This document shows, in pieces, positions 62,045 through 64,000 of a stretch of 64,000 nt of DNA (position 1 is its first letter; every line of letters begins with the position of its first letter). The notes below the pieces were generated by a model that saw only the letters and a program-made list of their open reading frames with translations, was not told where the DNA came from and ran no database searches. Position numbers and translations under genes: made by a program. Source of the stretch: Litoreibacter arenae DSM 19593 (lineage in GTDB: Bacteria; Pseudomonadota; Alphaproteobacteria; Rhodobacterales; Rhodobacteraceae); the NCBI RefSeq assembly GCF_000442275.2, contig NZ_KE557314.1, forward strand, positions 1,043,501 through 1,107,500, read 5' to 3'.

Positions 62045-62956
62045 ATGGCCAACCGGTTCAAAGCCACTCTGACATGGGGCGACGTGACCCCTGAGCATGT
62101 ATTTCTGAATCGAAGGAGCTTCATGGCGGGTGCGTCCGCTTTGGCCGTATCCGGCATCGGTGGCCCGGCTCTTGCAGCCAAGTATTCGACCGACGAAGAG
62201 CCAAACGCTTGGGACGAGATTACACAGTATAATAACTTCTACGAATTCGGCACCGGTAAGTCAGACCCTGCCGAATACGCAGGTGCGCTGACGACCGACC
62301 CGTGGGCGGTTGAAATTGACGGCATGGTGGACAAGCCCGGCAGCTATTCATTCAAAGACATCATGGCCGCGATGACAGTGGAAGAGCGCATCTACCGTTT
62401 CCGCTGTGTCGAGGCGTGGTCGATGGTCATTCCTTGGAACGGGTTTGAGCTGGCAGACCTGCTGAATATGGCCGGCGTGCAGTCGGGCGCGAAATATGTG
62501 GCGTTTGAGACTCTGCTCCGCCCCGAAGAGATGTGGGGCCAGAAACGGAACTTCGTCCCGTGGCCTTACCGCGAGGGCCTGAGGCTGGACGAGGCGATGC
62601 ATCCGCTTACCATTATGGCGACCGGCATCTACAACAAACCTATCCCGAACCAGAACGGCGCCCCGCTGCGTCTGGTCGTACCGTGGAAATACGGGTTCAA
62701 GTCGATCAAGTCGGTGGTCAAGATCACGCTGACCGATACGCAGCCTGAAACCAGCTGGAACATGATTAACCCGCGCGAGTACGGCTTCTATAGTAACGTG
62801 AACCCGAATGTGGATCACCCGCGCTGGTCACAAGCGTCCGAGCGGCGCGTCGGCGGTGGCCTTTTGGCAAAGCGAATTCCGACGCCGATGTTCAACGGAT
62901 ACGGTGACGAGGTGGCGAGCCTCTATGAGGGCATGGACCTCACCCAAGACTACTGA
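62045..62956 (+). CDS. msrP: MsrP, periplasmic methionine sulfoxide reductase catalytic subunit
   Basis: A molybdopterin enzyme that repairs oxidised methionines in periplasmic proteins. It has 303 residues with a twin-arginine signal (NRRSFMAGA near residue 22, then [13 protein letters not shown]) for Tat export of the folded cofactor-loaded protein. The molybdenum-coordinating cysteine is Cys121 in [11 protein letters not shown], and [16 protein letters not shown] and [14 protein letters not shown] are typical of YedY. ATG 62045 follows AAGGA; a GTG at 62015 would add ten residues. It is coupled to msrQ nine bases downstream. Confidence 0.95.
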   Translation: MANRFKATLTWGDVTPEHVFLNRRSFMAGASALAVSGIGGPALAAKYSTDEEPNAWDEITQYNNFYEFGTGKSDPAEYAGALTTDPWAVEIDGMVDKPGSYSFKDIMAAMTVEERIYRFRCVEAWSMVIPWNGFELADLLNMAGVQSGAKYVAFETLLRPEEMWGQKRNFVPWPYREGLRLDEAMHPLTIMATGIYNKPIPNQNGAPLRLVVPWKYGFKSIKSVVKITLTDTQPETSWNMINPREYGFYSNVNPNVDHPRWSQASERRVGGGLLAKRIPTPMFNGYGDEVASLYEGMDLTQDY

Positions 62957-62965
62957 CTTCCGGCA

Positions 62966-63607
62966 ATGGCGCATTCCCTGACATTGCCTGAGCGCGTCAA
63001 TGCCGGACTGCGCACTATACCTAACTGGGTTGTCTACCTGCTTGGTGCGTTACCCGGTCTTTATATAGTGGTGGGTGTAGCTCTGGCGCTGTTAGGCATT
63101 TACGACCTGTTCGGCAATCGTTTGGGCGTCGACCCCATTCGCACCATTGAGCATTGGTTGGGAGAGCTTGCTTTGCAGTTCTTCATTGCGACAATGCTGA
63201 TTTCCATCCTTCGCGATTACTTTCGCTTGAAGCTGATCAAGTTCCGGCGCGCGCTGGGGCTGCTAACGTTCTTCTATGTTATCCTTCATCTGTCGGTCTG
63301 GATATCGCTTGATTTGCAGTTCCGTTGGGGGGAGGCTTGGGCGGACATCTTAAAGCGTCCCTACATTACAATAGGCATGGCGGGCTTCGTGCTGCTCATC
63401 CCACTGGCGGTCACCTCTAGCAACGCCATGATCCGCCGACTCGGACCGGTGGCGTGGCAACGGCTCCATAAGCTGGCATATCCGGCGATTCTGCTGGGCG
63501 GCATTCACTATGTAATGGTGCAAAAGGTCTGGGAGGCAGAGCCGCTGATCTATCTTGCCATAATTCTGGTCCTTTTGGGGCTTCGCGGGCGGCGACTCAT
63601 CCGCTGA
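62966..63607 (+). CDS. msrQ: MsrQ, haem b membrane subunit for MsrP
   Basis: A 213-residue inner-membrane flavocytochrome-like protein of the YedZ family, with six helices, that feeds electrons from the cytoplasm or quinone pool to MsrP. Histidines that ligate haem are visible in FFYVILHLSVWI and in WQRLHKLAYPAILLGGIHYV. It is placed nine bases after msrP, in the same transcript. Confidence 0.95.
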   Translation: MAHSLTLPERVNAGLRTIPNWVVYLLGALPGLYIVVGVALALLGIYDLFGNRLGVDPIRTIEHWLGELALQFFIATMLISILRDYFRLKLIKFRRALGLLTFFYVILHLSVWISLDLQFRWGEAWADILKRPYITIGMAGFVLLIPLAVTSSNAMIRRLGPVAWQRLHKLAYPAILLGGIHYVMVQKVWEAEPLIYLAIILVLLGLRGRRLIR

Positions 63608-63874
63608 TTCCGATTCATTTCAGCAAATCATCAGTGAATCGGTTTCGAGTCGGACTGAATCGCGGGTGAGTCTCCCAGATTCCGCCGCAAACAATCCACA
63701 TTTGGTGGTTTGCTTGGGGATAACCCCAAGACGAGTCGTTATCTTCCCCGAGGGCAACTATGCAGGTGCAGCATTTCGGGGGAAAATCAGAAGAAAAATT
63801 GGGTCGTAAAGCATTGAAATAAAACAACTAATAAACGTTTTTCCAAAAAAGTGCGATTTACCTGAAAAAAGTGG
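63608..63874. other. Non-coding region downstream of msrQ
   Basis: No gene is supported here. A 7-bp inverted repeat CGATTCA / TGAATCG (63611-63617, 63635-63641) lies just after msrQ and a hairpin CTTGGGG-ATAA-CCCCAAG at 63713-63730. The right part (63780-63870) is AT-rich, with the nonamer AAAAAAGTG at 63845 and 63865, 20 bases apart, which looks like an upstream element for the promoter that follows. Confidence 0.55.
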
Positions 63875-63903
63875 TTGCGGGCACCCGTCACTAGGCCTAG
63901 AAC
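63875..63903 (+). promoter_or_regulatory. Putative stable-RNA (rRNA operon) promoter at the right edge
   Basis: TTGCGG (63875-63880), 17-base spacer, TAGAAC (63898-63903), after an AT-rich stretch with two AAAAAAGTG copies two helical turns apart. The following about 95 bases resemble the 16S leader I remember from Rhodobacterales rrn operons, and the -35 resembles that of the SRP RNA gene here. The 16S gene would lie just beyond the window. Confidence 0.5.
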
Positions 63904-64000
63904 CCACTTCACCGGCGGCGCTGAGATGCACCAACGGGACGCCAGACAGGCCAGACGGTCAAGAAAGCGGATAAAAAACAGAGGCTTACACAGGCAGTTG

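Noticed and set aside
63615..63827. Short minus-strand open frame at the right end
   Set aside because: No ribosome-binding site, no recognisable sequence, and it overlaps hairpins and the AT-rich promoter-upstream zone.
1..64000. CRISPR arrays, insertion sequences, prophage or integrative elements
   Set aside because: No regularly spaced direct repeats, transposase, integrase or duplicated tRNA end were seen; the tRNA-Val has no attached integrase and is followed by ordinary genes.

Overview
The window looks like a chromosomal segment of a Rhodobacteraceae (Roseobacter-group) alphaproteobacterium. The reasons are a GC-rich sequence, the RpoE-ChrR singlet-oxygen module next to a furan-fatty-acid gene set in the order I recall from Rhodobacter sphaeroides, a MutL that carries the endonuclease motif, a membrane-anchored cytochrome c of the CycM type, and recurrent intergenic hairpin and T-run elements of a kind common in this family. 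I see no phage, transposon, integrase or CRISPR sequence. It reads as core genome with compact operons.

Layout. 1-10650: end of rsmB, a heparinase II/III protein, purH, lspA, a DUF3035 lipoprotein, a pair of M16 peptidases (one active, one degenerate), mutL and rmuC, nearly all on the plus strand. 10649-16648: rpoE-chrR on the minus strand, diverging from a five-gene plus-strand operon (ufaD-like flavoprotein, DUF1365 ufaO-like, MFS/GPH transporter, DUF3833, SDR). The intergenic region carries two opposed TGATCC-N18 promoter-like elements. 16700-21020: a DUF3775 protein, a saccharopine-dehydrogenase-like enzyme and a solitary molybdenum formate dehydrogenase alpha subunit. 21180-30675: a branched-chain-amino-acid-type ABC importer with two acyl-CoA-ligase-like genes at its ends and three small unexplained membrane or secreted proteins inside it. 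This is probably an uptake-and-activation system for a carboxylic acid, headed by a TGAACG-N2-CGTTCA operator.

30690-37800: a cysteine-free caspase-like protein with peptidoglycan-binding domains, recR-ybaB-dnaX, a DUF202 protein and the SRP RNA gene with its promoter on the minus strand, then nudC, an SRPBCC protein and a GFA-family protein. 37807-46970: a NUDIX hydrolase and pheA, cytochrome c, a complete yejABEF-type peptide importer and a D,D-carboxypeptidase with a SPOR domain. 47176-53030: a small lipoprotein, hemF, a BON-MscS channel, divergent hemE and hemC, creA, rpmJ (41 codons) and tRNA-Val(GAC). 53181-63607: N-formylglutamate amidohydrolase, dinB, an SPFH/NfeD pair, a small secreted protein with three 27-residue repeats, pyrF, clpB, a fasciclin protein and msrPQ. 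The last 130 bases look like a stable-RNA (probably rRNA operon) promoter whose gene lies beyond the window.

Themes. Several loci deal with oxidative or membrane damage: RpoE-ChrR and furan fatty acids, MsrPQ, ClpB, MutL/RmuC/DinB. Three genes of tetrapyrrole synthesis (hemF, hemE, hemC) sit within 5 kb. Convergent gene pairs are packed very tightly: four of them overlap by exactly four bases at their stop codons. All functional names rest on motif recognition by eye and on memory of families; no searches were run.
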